A stretch of 39,976 nt of DNA from Pseudomonas sp. ANT_H4 (GCF_008369295.1 NZ_VOBG01000040.1:1-39976), one strand, 5' to 3'; shown: positions 1-8,840, numbered from the stretch's first letter. Made by a program: numbers and translations. Notes: generated from the letters alone by a model not told the origin.

Positions 1-97
1 CTGGGCTTCGATGAACTGAAGCAACTCGCTATCGAAACCTACATAACTCTTTGTTTACCAAGGAGTTTTCCGTTTCGACTGCGCCGGAAGTGGGCGA

Positions 98-125
98 ATT
101 ATAGACTTCCAGGATCTGCCGTCAA
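98..125 (-). promoter_or_regulatory. Strong sigma70-type promoter firing leftwards out of the window
   Basis: On the minus strand a -35 TTGACG (120-125) and a perfect -10 TATAAT (98-103) are separated by 16 bases, followed by a GC-rich discriminator. No ORF starts downstream before the window edge. The near-consensus boxes and GC-rich discriminator resemble stable-RNA promoters, so an rRNA or tRNA operon to the left is a guess. The rest of 1-212 shows no convincing gene. Confidence 0.6.
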
Positions 126-212
126 CCTCTACTTTCACAATTCTGTCATATCAGTCAAAAAAACCCGAAAAAGCGAAGGCCAACCCCTACAGGCCGGCCT
201 TCTGCCTTCTAC

Positions 213-1706
213 TTACAAGCTAGGAAAAGCAAACTGCGAGGCTTCATGGCTGGCCCGCTGCGGCCAGCGCTGGGTAATCGCCTTGCGACGGGTATAGAAA
301 CGCACCCCATCCGGCCCATAGGCATGCAGGTCGCCAAACAGCGAACGCTTCCAGCCACCGAAGCTGTGATAAGCCACCGGAACCGGTAGCGGCACGTTGA
401 CGCCAACCATGCCCACTTCAATCTCGTCACAGAACAGCCGCGCCGCCTCTCCATCGCGGGTGAAGATACAGGTGCCATTACCATACTCGTGATCATTGAT
501 CAGTTGCATCGCCGCTTCCAGGCTATTCACCCGAACCACACACAGTACCGGCCCAAAGATCTCTTCTTTATAGATGCGCATCTCTGGAGTCACGCGATCA
601 AACAGGCAGCCGCCCAGGAAGAAGCCGTCTTCATGACCGGCAACACTCAAGCCGCGACCATCGACCACCAACTCGGCGCCAGAAGAAACACCGTCTTCTA
701 TATAGCCACTGACTTTATCTCGCGCCTGACCAGACACCAGCGGCCCCATGTCCAGGCCGCAAGAAGTACCCGCACCAATCTTCAACGCCTTGATCTGCGG
801 CACCAGCTTGGCGATCAACGCATCGGCCACCTGATCGCCCACGCAAACAGCCACCGAGATCGCCATACAGCGCTCACCACAGGAACCATAGGCCGCGCCC
901 ATCAGAGCACTGACCGCATTGTCCAAGTCCGCATCCGGCATTAGCACCGCATGGTTCTTCGCCCCGCCCAAAGCCTGCACACGCTTGCCGCGCTTGGTGG
1001 CTTCGGAATAGATGTACTCGGCAATCGGCGTCGAACCGACAAAACTCAGCGCTTTAACTTCCGGCGCCTCGATCAACGCATCCACCGCGCCCTTGTCACC
1101 ATGCACCACGCTCATCACGCCTTTAGGCAAGCCGGCTTCCTGCAGCAGTTGAGCAATCAGCAATGTCGAGCTTGGATCACGCTCCGAAGGCTTAAGGATG
1201 AAGCAGTTACCGCAAACGATCGCCAGCGGATACATCCACAACGGCACCATCGCCGGGAAGTTGAATGGCGTAATACCGGCGACCACACCCAGCGGCTGGA
1301 AATCGGACCATGCATCAATGTTCGGACCAACGTTACGACTGTATTCACCCTTGAGGATTTCCGGCGCCGAGCACGCGTATTCGACGTTCTCGATACCGCG
1401 CTTCAACTCACCCGCCGCATCTTCCAGGGTCTTGCCATGCTCTTCGCTGATCAATTGCGAGATACGCGCTTCGTTCTGTTCCAGCAATTGCTTGAAACGA
1501 AACATCACCTGGGCACGCTTGGCCGGCGGTGTGTTGCGCCAGGCAGGGAATGCCGCCTTCGCCGAGTCGATAGCGCTTTGAATGGTTTCCCGGCTGGCCA
1601 GTGGTACTTGATGAATCACTTTGCCGGTGGACGGGTTGTAAACATCAGCACTGCGACCGTTTTCGGTCACCAGTTCGCCGTTGATCAAATGCTGGATAAG
1701 GCTCAT
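213..1706 (-). CDS. bauC: CoA-acylating (methyl)malonate-semialdehyde dehydrogenase, BauC/MmsA type
   Basis: A 497-residue aldehyde dehydrogenase of the MmsA family, which oxidises malonate semialdehyde (or methylmalonate semialdehyde) with CoA and NAD+ to acetyl-CoA (or propionyl-CoA) and CO2 in the cytoplasm. Visible marks are the TPFNFP segment (Asn149), the KPSERDPS cofactor stretch and the catalytic Cys280 in GERCMA. The start at 1706 (MSLIQ) is chosen over the longer frame because AGGAG lies six bases upstream. It lies 74 bases downstream of the aminotransferase gene on the same strand, so the pair most likely form a beta-alanine degradation operon. The symbol bauC rests on that context; mmsA is the alternative, since sequence alone does not separate the two substrates. 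Confidence 0.9.
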   Translation of the reverse strand: MSLIQHLINGELVTENGRSADVYNPSTGKVIHQVPLASRETIQSAIDSAKAAFPAWRNTPPAKRAQVMFRFKQLLEQNEARISQLISEEHGKTLEDAAGELKRGIENVEYACSAPEILKGEYSRNVGPNIDAWSDFQPLGVVAGITPFNFPAMVPLWMYPLAIVCGNCFILKPSERDPSSTLLIAQLLQEAGLPKGVMSVVHGDKGAVDALIEAPEVKALSFVGSTPIAEYIYSEATKRGKRVQALGGAKNHAVLMPDADLDNAVSALMGAAYGSCGERCMAISVAVCVGDQVADALIAKLVPQIKALKIGAGTSCGLDMGPLVSGQARDKVSGYIEDGVSSGAELVVDGRGLSVAGHEDGFFLGGCLFDRVTPEMRIYKEEIFGPVLCVVRVNSLEAAMQLINDHEYGNGTCIFTRDGEAARLFCDEIEVGMVGVNVPLPVPVAYHSFGGWKRSLFGDLHAYGPDGVRFYTRRKAITQRWPQRASHEASQFAFPSL

Positions 1707-1780
1707 GCAGGGCTCCTGAAAAGTTGTCCACAGGCGCGACTCTCGTCGCACCTGGTAGTTGTTCTATATAGAAGGAGAAA

Positions 1781-3130
1781 TCAGTCGATCTTGTTCAGCA
1801 CTTCGCCGACCGCGTCGAACAAGCGATCCAAGTCCTGCGCCTTACTGTTGAAGGTTGGCCCGAATTGCAGAGTGTCGCCGCCGAAGCGCACGTAGAAGCC
1901 CGCTTTCCACAACGCCATACCTGCTTCGAATGGACGCACGATGGCATCACCATCACGCGGGGCGATCTGAATCGCACCAGCCAGCCCGTAGTTACGAATG
2001 TCGATGACGTTCTTGCTGCCCTTCAGACCGTGCAGCGCATTTTCAAAGTGCGGGGCAATTTCGGCCACGCTCTGCACCAGGTTTTCCTTTTGCAGCAGGT
2101 CCAGTGCTGCCAGGCCCGCAGCGCAAGCCACCGGGTGCGCCGAGTAGGTGTAACCGTGGGGAAATTCCACCGCGTACTCAGGCGTCGCCTGGTTCATGAA
2201 GGTTTGGTAGATCTCCGTGCTGGCAATCACCGCGCCCATCGGGATCGCGCCGTTGGTGACTTGCTTGGCGATGCACATCAGGTCCGGTGTCACGCCAAAG
2301 CTGTCGGCGCCGAACATCGAACCGGTACGGCCGAAGCCAGTGATCACTTCATCGAACACCAACAGAATGTTGTGCTGATCACAGATCTCACGCAGACGCT
2401 TGAGGTAACCCTGTGGCGGTACCAGCACGCCGGCGGAACCGGCCATCGGTTCAACAAACACGGCAGCAATGTTGGATGCGTCGTGCAACTCGATCAGCTT
2501 GAGCAGTTCGTCGGCCAAAGCGATACCACCCAGCTCTGGCATACCACGGGAGAAAGCATTGCTCGCCAGCAATGTGTGAGGCAGGTGATCAACATCCATC
2601 ATCGCCTGGCCAAACATTTTACGGTTGCCGTTAACACCACCCAGGCTGGTACCGGCGATGTTCACACCGTGATAACCACGGGCACGGCCGATCATCTTGG
2701 TCTTGGTCGCCTGGCCTTTCAGGCGCCAGTAAGCACGAACCATCTTCACGGCGGTATCGGCGCACTCGGAACCGGAGTCGGTGAAGAACACATGGTTCAG
2801 GTTGCCCGGTGTCAGATCGGTGATCTTTTCTGCCAACTGAAAAGACAAGGGATGACCGTATTGAAAGCCTGGCGAGTAGTCCAAAGTGCCGAGCTGCTTG
2901 GCGACGGCTTCCTGGATTTCCTTGCGGGTATGCCCGGCACCACAGGTCCACAGGCCAGACAACGAGTCATAGACCTTGCGCCCCTTGTCATCGATCAACC
3001 AACTGCCTTCGGCAGCCACAATCAGGCGCGGGTCGCGGTGAAAGTTGCGGTTGGCGGTGTACGGCATCCAGTGAGCGTCCAGCTTCAACTGGCTGGCCAG
3101 GGACGACGGAGCGTTTTCGGGCATGTTCAT
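1781..3130 (-). CDS. bauA: Beta-alanine--pyruvate aminotransferase (omega-aminotransferase)
   Basis: A class III PLP-dependent aminotransferase of 449 residues that moves the amino group of beta-alanine to pyruvate, giving malonate semialdehyde and alanine. Seen in the sequence: the cofactor-binding FDEVITGFGR motif (Asp260), the Schiff-base lysine in CIAKQVTNGAIPMG (Lys289), and the SGSECADTAVKM segment typical of the family. The ATG at 3130 has GAGGA eight bases upstream; a TTG two codons earlier is less likely. Its product is the substrate of the dehydrogenase encoded just downstream. The divergent LysR gene starts 126 bases away, so the shared intergenic region probably holds the controlled promoter. 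Confidence 0.93.
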   Translation of the reverse strand: MNMPENAPSSLASQLKLDAHWMPYTANRNFHRDPRLIVAAEGSWLIDDKGRKVYDSLSGLWTCGAGHTRKEIQEAVAKQLGTLDYSPGFQYGHPLSFQLAEKITDLTPGNLNHVFFTDSGSECADTAVKMVRAYWRLKGQATKTKMIGRARGYHGVNIAGTSLGGVNGNRKMFGQAMMDVDHLPHTLLASNAFSRGMPELGGIALADELLKLIELHDASNIAAVFVEPMAGSAGVLVPPQGYLKRLREICDQHNILLVFDEVITGFGRTGSMFGADSFGVTPDLMCIAKQVTNGAIPMGAVIASTEIYQTFMNQATPEYAVEFPHGYTYSAHPVACAAGLAALDLLQKENLVQSVAEIAPHFENALHGLKGSKNVIDIRNYGLAGAIQIAPRDGDAIVRPFEAGMALWKAGFYVRFGGDTLQFGPTFNSKAQDLDRLFDAVGEVLNKID

Positions 3131-3256
3131 CTGCAAAATCCTCGCAAGGCTATAGGCGGCGTAGGGATCGAAAAGCGTAGTTGCAGCTAAATTGCCACGG
3201 GGATAAAGTCTGTGAAATCCAACTCTTCTAACCTTCAGTCAGGCCTTCACTAAACT

Positions 3257-4177
3257 ATGAGTAGCCGTCGACCCGATCCCCTGGCCCAAGTGAGCGACTT
3301 CGATATTCGCTTGCTGCGCATCTTTCGCAGCGTGGTGGAGTGCGGTGGCTTCTCGGCGGCAGAAACCGTGCTGGGGATTGGCCGTTCAGCTATCAGCCAG
3401 CAGATGAGTGATCTCGAGCAACGCTTGGGCCTGCGTCTGTGTCAGCGTGGTCGCGCCGGATTTTCCCTGACGGAAGAAGGACGCGAGGTTTATCAATCGG
3501 CACTGCAGCTGCTCAGTGCCCTGGAAAGTTTCCGCACCGAGGTCAACGGCCTGCACCAACACTTGCGCGGCGAACTGACCATCGGTCTGACCGACAACCT
3601 GGTCACCCTGCCCCACATGCGTATCACCCACGCCTTGGCGCAATTGAAAGAACGCGGCCCAGACGTACAGATCCAAATCCGTATGATCGCCCCCAACGAA
3701 GTGGAGCAAGGGGTGCTCGACGGGCGCTTGCATGTCGGCGTCGTGCCCCAGACCAGCGCACTGTCGGGCCTCGAATATCAGCCGCTTTACAGTGAACGCT
3801 CGCTGCTCTACTGCGCGGTCGGTCATCCGCTGTTTTATGCAGACGACAAGCAACTCAACGACGAACGCATCAACTCACAGGACGCCATTGCGCCGACCTT
3901 CCGCTTGCCCGCCGAAATCCAGGCTCACTATCAAGCCCTCAACTGCACCGCCAGTGCTTCGGACCGTGAAGGCATGGCATTCCTGATCCTCACCGGTCGC
4001 TACATCGGCTACCTGCCGGATCACTACGCCAGCCTCTGGGTGCAACAAGGCCGCTTGCGCGCCCTGAAACCCGCCGCACGCTTTTATGATTTGAGCCTCG
4101 CTTCGGTCACGCGCAAGGGTCGCCGCCCTCATTTGGTGCTGGAAAGTTTCCTCGAAAGCCTGGCCGCCACCCGCTAA
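3257..4177 (+). CDS. bauR: LysR-family regulator, probable activator of the bau genes
   Basis: A 306-residue LysR-type regulator. The N-terminus carries the winged helix-turn-helix (about residues 13-72, with GGFSAAETVLGIGRSAISQQ as recognition region), followed by a periplasmic-binding-protein-like effector domain (about 95-300). It is divergent from bauA, the usual arrangement for a LysR activator and its target, and sits where P. aeruginosa has bauR. The inducer is presumably beta-alanine or a related compound, but nothing in the sequence proves it. No good ribosome binding site is visible before the ATG, so translation may be weak or start elsewhere. The family call is firm; the symbol is inferred from position. 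Confidence 0.82.
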   Translation: MSSRRPDPLAQVSDFDIRLLRIFRSVVECGGFSAAETVLGIGRSAISQQMSDLEQRLGLRLCQRGRAGFSLTEEGREVYQSALQLLSALESFRTEVNGLHQHLRGELTIGLTDNLVTLPHMRITHALAQLKERGPDVQIQIRMIAPNEVEQGVLDGRLHVGVVPQTSALSGLEYQPLYSERSLLYCAVGHPLFYADDKQLNDERINSQDAIAPTFRLPAEIQAHYQALNCTASASDREGMAFLILTGRYIGYLPDHYASLWVQQGRLRALKPAARFYDLSLASVTRKGRRPHLVLESFLESLAATR

Positions 4178-4263
4178 CACGGCGCCCATATAAAACCTGA
4201 GCAACTGGACAGCTTTTTGCAAGGTATGAGGACCTTGAATCGTCAGCCTTGAGTTCCAACGCC

Positions 4264-5658
4264 ATGCCACCAGAGTCTTCCAGCTCCAGCGATCTGATCT
4301 ACGGCCTCAATGACCGCCCAAAACCATTGCCCGCCTTACTTGCCGCACTGCAACACGTACTCGCCAGCTTCGTCGGTATCATCACCCCGCCGCTGATCAT
4401 TGGTTCCACCTTGGGCCTGACCGCCCACCTGTCCTACCTGATCAGCATGGCGTTGATGGTCTCGGGGGTCGGTACTTTCATTCAGGCTCGTAGGCCGTTT
4501 GGCATTGGCGCCGGGATGATCTGCCTGCAGGGCACCAGCTTCGCCTTTCTCGGCGCGGTGTTATCAGCAGGGTTTCTGGTCAAGCAACGGGGCGGCAACC
4601 CGGAAGACATCCTCGCGATGATTTTCGGGGTGTGCTTTTTCGGCGCGGCGGTGCAGGTAGTGTTGAGCCGTTTTATCGGCCAACTACGGCGGGTAATCAC
4701 GCCACTGGTGACAGGCATTGTCATCACCTTGATCGGCATCAGCCTGATCAAGGTCGGCATCACTGATCTGGGTGGCGGTTTCAACGCCCCCGATTTCGGC
4801 GCGCCCACCAACCTGGCGCTAGGCCTGTTCGTGGTGTTGACTATCATCCTGCTCAACCGTTCGAACACGCCGTGGGTGCGCCTCTCGGCCATCATCATCG
4901 GCCTGGCCCTGGGCAGTCTCGCCGCCTGGTTCAGTGGCACTCTGGTACCGCACGCCTTGCCGGACTTGCCATTGGTAAGCCTGCCGACCCCGTTCCGCTT
5001 TGGTTTCAATTTCGACTGGACAGCGTTCCTACCCATTGCGCTGATTTATCTGATCAGCACCATCGAAACCGTCGGCGACCTCACCGCCAATTGCATGATT
5101 GCCCGCCAACCTATCAGCGGCCCTTCTTATATAAGCAGGCTCAAGGGCGGCGTTCTGGGTGATGGCATCAGCTGCATGATCGCCGCCACCTTCAGTGCCT
5201 TCCCCAACACCACCTTCGCCCAGAACAATGGCGTCATCCAGTTGACCGGCGTCGCCAGCCGCTATGTCGGCCTATACATCGGCGTGGTGCTGTTTTGTCT
5301 CGGGCTGTTCCCTCTGATTGGCGCCGTGTTGCAGCAGATCCCCAAGCCGGTGCTGGGCGGCGCGACCCTGGTGATGTTCGGCAGTGTGGCCGCCGCCGGC
5401 GTGCGCATCCTTGCACAAGCGCCACTGGATCGGCGCAGCATGCTGATCATCGCCACCTCGTTCGGTGTCGGCCTGGGCATCGCAGCCCAACCGAATTTGT
5501 TGCATCTGATGCCAACGCTAGTACAAAACCTGTTCGACTCGGCCATCACCAGCGGCGGCCTGACGGCAATTGTATTGTGCCTGCTATTACCGGAAGCCAA
5601 GGCCACGACACCTGCCGCAAATCCGGCCCTGGAAAGCGACACCCTGGAACCGCTTTGA
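4264..5658 (+). CDS. NCS2-family nucleobase permease (uracil/xanthine/urate type)
   Basis: A polytopic inner-membrane protein of about 464 residues with many hydrophobic segments, belonging to the nucleobase:cation symporter-2 family, which takes up uracil, xanthine or uric acid with protons. Family marks are ETVGDLTANCM in the middle of the protein and the signature region NTTFAQNNGVIQLTGVASR. The polar N-terminus (rich in Ser) and the QHVLASFVGIITPPLIIG first membrane segment fit the xanthine/urate branch, but the substrate cannot be fixed by eye. The ATG at 4264 has only a weak GAG upstream; a TTG at 4249 is an alternative start. A RutR-like TetR gene follows 87 bases downstream on the same strand, which supports a nucleobase role. 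Confidence 0.88.
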   Translation: MPPESSSSSDLIYGLNDRPKPLPALLAALQHVLASFVGIITPPLIIGSTLGLTAHLSYLISMALMVSGVGTFIQARRPFGIGAGMICLQGTSFAFLGAVLSAGFLVKQRGGNPEDILAMIFGVCFFGAAVQVVLSRFIGQLRRVITPLVTGIVITLIGISLIKVGITDLGGGFNAPDFGAPTNLALGLFVVLTIILLNRSNTPWVRLSAIIIGLALGSLAAWFSGTLVPHALPDLPLVSLPTPFRFGFNFDWTAFLPIALIYLISTIETVGDLTANCMIARQPISGPSYISRLKGGVLGDGISCMIAATFSAFPNTTFAQNNGVIQLTGVASRYVGLYIGVVLFCLGLFPLIGAVLQQIPKPVLGGATLVMFGSVAAAGVRILAQAPLDRRSMLIIATSFGVGLGIAAQPNLLHLMPTLVQNLFDSAITSGGLTAIVLCLLLPEAKATTPAANPALESDTLEPL

Positions 5659-5745
5659 CGCTTTTATCGTATCGGGACTTGTCTGAGGCTTGAGGGTGGG
5701 TTATCTGTGCACACGTCGCATTTATCGATCTGCACGGAAACCTCC

Positions 5746-6405
5746 ATGAGCCTCGAAGTTCCTGCCCACAGCAACCACGCCGGAAAACCTGCAAGCCGCA
5801 TTCGGCAAAAGAACGAACAAGCGATCATCCAGGCCGCCGAAGACGAGTTCGCTCGCCATGGTTACAAAGGCACCAGCATGAACACCATCGCGTCGAGCGC
5901 CGGGCTGCCGAAGGCCAACCTGCATTACTACTTCACCAACAAGCTGGGGCTGTACATCGCCGTGCTCAGCAACATCCTCGAACTGTGGGACAGCACCTTC
6001 AATACGCTGACCGCCGAAGATGATCCAGCCGAAGCGCTGACTCGCTATATCCGCACCAAAATGGAGTTTTCCCGCCGCCAGCCCCAAGCCTCGCGGATCT
6101 TCGCCATGGAGATCATCAGCGGTGGCGAATGCCTGAGCGAATATTTCGGCCAGGACTACCGTGCCTGGTTCAGCGGCCGCGCGGCGGTGCTCCAGGCCTG
6201 GATCGACGCGGGAAAAATGGACCCGGTCGACCCGGTACACCTGATCTTCCTGCTGTGGGGCAGTACCCAGCACTACGCCGACTTCGCCACGCAGATCTGC
6301 CGTGTCACTGGTCGCACCAAGCTGACCAAACAAGACATGGAAGACGCTGGCACCAACCTTATCCACATCATTCTCAAAGGCTGCGGCATCAAGCCAGCCC
6401 TCTAA
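5746..6405 (+). CDS. TetR-family regulator, RutR-like
   Basis: A 219-residue TetR regulator with a DNA-binding helix-turn-helix at about residues 22-66 (FARHGYKGTSMNTIASSAGL and KANLHYYFTNK) and a C-terminal ligand domain like that of RutR, which senses pyrimidines or purines. The marks are MEFSRRQPQASRIFAMEIISGG and WIDAGKMDPVDPVHLIFLLWG. The start is the ATG with GGA about seven bases upstream; a longer frame from 5707 lacks support. Placed directly after a nucleobase permease, it probably controls nucleobase uptake or catabolism in response to the transported compound. Ligand and operator are unknown. Confidence 0.87.
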   Translation: MSLEVPAHSNHAGKPASRIRQKNEQAIIQAAEDEFARHGYKGTSMNTIASSAGLPKANLHYYFTNKLGLYIAVLSNILELWDSTFNTLTAEDDPAEALTRYIRTKMEFSRRQPQASRIFAMEIISGGECLSEYFGQDYRAWFSGRAAVLQAWIDAGKMDPVDPVHLIFLLWGSTQHYADFATQICRVTGRTKLTKQDMEDAGTNLIHIILKGCGIKPAL

Positions 6406-6417
6406 ACGAAGCGACTC

Positions 6418-6999
6418 ATGCCTTTCACCCTTACTGGCCTTTGCGAATTTCGCGAAGAAATACGCAAAAGCCGCTTCATTACCCTCGCCACCCCTATTGC
6501 CAGCCCCCTGGACGCCCAGGCTTTCATCGACCAACACAGCGACCTGAACGCCACGCACAACTGCTGGGCCTGGAAGCTGGGCGATCAATACCGCAGCAAC
6601 GATGATGGCGAACCCGGCGGTACTGCCGGGCGACCGATCCTGGCAGCGATCGAAGCACAAGACTGCGACCAGGTCGTGGTGCTGGTGATCCGCTGGTACG
6701 GCGGCATCCAGTTGGGCACTGGCGGTTTGGCCCGCGCCTATGGCGGCGGTGCCAATAAATGCCTGCACGGCGCCGAGCGCGTTGAACTGATCAAACGCGT
6801 GCCGCTAAGCTGTGCCTGTGGTTTCGCCGAGCTGACACTGGTGAAACTTCGTGTCGCCGATCTGGGCGGACTGGTGGTGGAGGAAACCTTCACCGCCAAT
6901 GGCGTCGAACTGCAGCTTATGCTGGAAGAGGCGCACATCGACACGTTACAGAATCAGCTCGCAGACCTGAGCCGTGGACGCATCCGCCTGCAACGCTGA
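6418..6999 (+). CDS. yigZ: YigZ/IMPACT family protein
   Basis: A 193-residue member of the YigZ/IMPACT family. The N-terminal domain shows the diagnostic KSRFI, THNCWAW, NDDGEPGGTAGRPIL and IRWYGGIQLGTGGLARAY stretches; a DUF1949-type C-terminal domain follows (about residues 130-190). The biochemical role in bacteria is not settled; eukaryotic IMPACT modulates GCN2 and translation. It starts 12 bases after the TetR stop, so it is probably cotranscribed with the regulator. A hairpin with seven-base arms at 7056-7076 may end the transcript. Confidence 0.9.
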   Translation: MPFTLTGLCEFREEIRKSRFITLATPIASPLDAQAFIDQHSDLNATHNCWAWKLGDQYRSNDDGEPGGTAGRPILAAIEAQDCDQVVVLVIRWYGGIQLGTGGLARAYGGGANKCLHGAERVELIKRVPLSCACGFAELTLVKLRVADLGGLVVEETFTANGVELQLMLEEAHIDTLQNQLADLSRGRIRLQR

Positions 7000-7301
7000 A
7001 ATTGCCCACATCTACTGTGCACCTGCCTGTGGATAACCTGAGCACACTCCCCTGTAACCCTTCTGTCACAAGGGTTTGCGGCCGTTGTTCAGTTTTTGCT
7101 CAAGCAACCACACTAAAGTATTAATCCAGCTAAAAAACAGTCAGTTAGGCTGGTTATCACCTTTAGAACAAAGGGGTACAGCGCTTATACCCACCGATGA
7201 CGCTTGCGCACAATTACTGTGGAACAACCTGTGGATAACCCGTGCAAGAGTGTCCGGGCAGCATAGGCAGCAACGCCCCGATGAAATTGAACGTTTTTTG
7301 A
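7000..7301. other. 302-base convergent intergenic region with two DnaA-box-like sites
   Basis: No convincing gene is present. On the minus strand two perfect TTATCCACA nonamers (7028-7036 and 7230-7238) sit in the same orientation about 200 bases apart. A hairpin with arms AACCCTT and AAGGGTT lies at 7056-7076. The region lies between convergent genes (yigZ ending at 6999 and a membrane-protein gene ending at 7302), so terminators would be expected, but no classical T-tract terminator is clear. Confidence 0.5.
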
Positions 7302-7694
7302 TCAGTCTGCTACCTGGCGCACCGGCATTAACTGCGCCACCAACCAGAGCACTTCAAACACCAGGACGATCAACAACGCCGAACTGGCGCCGTGAACCAG
7401 CGCATAAATCTGCCAAGTGGCAAACAGCATCCGGCCCACCGCGTCATAGCGTCCAAAAATCACCTGGGGATCGCGGATCCGCAACACCGCCCACACACAG
7501 ACAATCGACCCCATCAGGTTGGCCATCAGCACATGAATAGGCGCAAAGGGCGGCAGTTCGCCTGGCAGGTTCAAGGCCAGCAAAGCGTTGTGAAGCAAAA
7601 GAAAAGTCCAAGGCGTGACAAACGCAGCGGTGACGATCAGGTCGTACCAGCCGCTGGCACGCACCAGTTGACGGTATTGGTGTGCAGTCCACAT
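7302..7694 (-). CDS. Small inner-membrane protein, function unknown
   Basis: A 130-residue protein with about four hydrophobic segments (for example LIVTAAFVTPWTFLLL, VLMANLMGSIVCVWAVL and a C-terminal SALLIVLVFEVLWLVAQL). I do not recognise a named family. The start at 7694 (MWTAHQ) has AAGGAG nine bases upstream. The gene is divergent from a MerR-type regulator, and a perfect dyad preceded by a TTGACC box lies between them, so it is a likely target of that regulator. Confidence 0.75.
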   Translation of the reverse strand: MWTAHQYRQLVRASGWYDLIVTAAFVTPWTFLLLHNALLALNLPGELPPFAPIHVLMANLMGSIVCVWAVLRIRDPQVIFGRYDAVGRMLFATWQIYALVHGASSALLIVLVFEVLWLVAQLMPVRQVAD

Positions 7695-7735
7695 ATCAGC
7701 AAGCTCCTTCGATTCAAGAAGCAAGCAGGCTAAAG

Positions 7736-7758
7736 CCTGGAGTATGCTCCAGGGTCAA
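7736..7758 (-). promoter_or_regulatory. MerR-type operator/promoter between the membrane-protein gene and the MerR gene
   Basis: A perfect dyad CCTGGAG-TATG-CTCCAGG spans 7736-7753. On the minus strand it directly follows a TTGACC -35 box (7753-7758), the arrangement of MerR-family promoters in which the operator fills an overlong spacer. A 19-base spacer would put the -10 at TTAGCC, which is poor, as is common for activator-dependent promoters. It points toward the membrane-protein gene at 7694. Confidence 0.6.
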
Positions 7759-7777
7759 GCCCTATCGAGCCCACCTT

Positions 7778-8128
7778 ATGCGCATCGGCGAATTGGCCCT
7801 GGCCAGCAGCGTGAGCCGCGACACCCTGCGTTTCTACGAGCAGCGTGGATTGATTGCCGCCCAACGCAGCGCCAACGGTTACCGCGACTATCCGGCGGAA
7901 ATGGTGCAACTGGTCCTGTATATCAAGACCGCTCAGCGCCTGGGATTCAGCCTCGGCGAAATCGGCAGTAGCGTCGCGGCGCTATGGAAAGCGGCCGACC
8001 CCGACAGCGCCGTGACCCAACTGTTGCAAGACAAGCTCAACCTGATCGAAACCCGCATCGTCGAACTCGGCCACCTGCGCCAGGAGTTGCAGCAAAGACT
8101 CGGCCAGCGTTGTCCATTGAACCCATGA
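7778..8128 (+). CDS. MerR-family transcriptional regulator
   Basis: A 116-residue MerR-type regulator: N-terminal winged helix (MRIGELALASSVSRDTLRFY and GLIAAQRSANGYRDY), then a long dimerisation helix (about residues 75-110). The only cysteine is near the C-terminus (CPLNP), with no paired metal-binding Cys loop like that of CueR, so an organic or redox signal is more likely than a metal. The start is the MRIGE methionine; longer frames upstream run across the operator. The SDR gene follows 25 bases downstream on the same strand and the membrane-protein gene is divergent, so both may be in its regulon. Confidence 0.87.
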   Translation: MRIGELALASSVSRDTLRFYEQRGLIAAQRSANGYRDYPAEMVQLVLYIKTAQRLGFSLGEIGSSVAALWKAADPDSAVTQLLQDKLNLIETRIVELGHLRQELQQRLGQRCPLNP

Positions 8129-8153
8129 ACTTGCACCGCAAAGGAAGCTACTC

Positions 8154-8840
8154 ATGTCTACGCCAAAAACCGCACTGATCATCGGCGCCTCCCGAGGCCT
8201 GGGCCTTGGCCTGGTCAACCAACTGCTGGCAGACGGCTGGCAAGTCACCGCCACCGTGCGTGATCCGCAAAAGGCCGACGCCCTGAAAGCCCTCGGCCAA
8301 GTGCAAATCGAACAGTTGGACATGGACGACCAGCTAGCCATAAACGCCCTGAGCCAACGCCTCAAGGGGAAAACCTTCGACCTGCTGTTCGTCAATGCTG
8401 GCGTCAAAGGTCCCGTCAATCAGACGCCCGGCCACGCCACCCAGGCCGAAGTGGGCCAACTGTTTTTCACCAACGCCGTGGCGCCGATCAACCTGGCGCA
8501 ACGGTTTGCCGGGCAGATCCGTGCAGACAGCGGGGTGCTGGCCTTCATGAGTTCGGTGCTGGGCAGCGTGACCATCCCCGACGGCGCGGACTTGGCTCTG
8601 TACAAAGCAAGCAAGGCCGCGCTCAACTCCATGACCAACAGCTTTGTCACGCAGTTAGGTGATCAGAAACTGACCGTCCTATCGCTCCATCCGGGCTGGG
8701 TCAAAACCGCTATGGGCGGAGAAGGCGCGCAGATTGACGTCCAGACCAGCGTTCGCGGCTTGATCGACCAAGTCAATGCCTACACCGGCAAGGGTGGCCA
8801 CCACTTTGTAAACTACAAGGGCCAGACCATCCCCTGGTAA
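8154..8840 (+). CDS. Short-chain dehydrogenase/reductase
   Basis: A 228-residue classical SDR oxidoreductase. The nucleotide-binding GASRGLGLGL lies at the N-terminus, the NAG-like FVNAGVKGP in the middle, and the catalytic pair in LYKASKAALNS (Tyr and Lys). Residues following the first strand (TVRDP) suggest NADP(H) preference. AAGGAAG precedes the ATG at a good distance. It is probably cotranscribed with the MerR gene 25 bases upstream. The substrate cannot be told; a C-factor-like or carbonyl-reducing SDR is possible. A GC-rich hairpin without a T tract follows at 8851-8879. Confidence 0.88.
   Translation: MSTPKTALIIGASRGLGLGLVNQLLADGWQVTATVRDPQKADALKALGQVQIEQLDMDDQLAINALSQRLKGKTFDLLFVNAGVKGPVNQTPGHATQAEVGQLFFTNAVAPINLAQRFAGQIRADSGVLAFMSSVLGSVTIPDGADLALYKASKAALNSMTNSFVTQLGDQKLTVLSLHPGWVKTAMGGEGAQIDVQTSVRGLIDQVNAYTGKGGHHFVNYKGQTIPW

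Noticed and set aside
1..60. Short peptide-like reading (KSYVGFDSELLQFIEAQ) on the minus strand at the left edge
   Set aside because: A stop lies just before it with no start codon in frame, and it is downstream of a stable-RNA-like promoter, so leader RNA is more likely.
1865..3190. 441-residue plus-strand ORF
   Set aside because: Antisense to the intact aminotransferase gene; it lacks any family feature.
5722..6768. 348-residue minus-strand ORF
   Set aside because: It lies fully antisense to the TetR and YigZ genes, which have clear motifs and ribosome sites.
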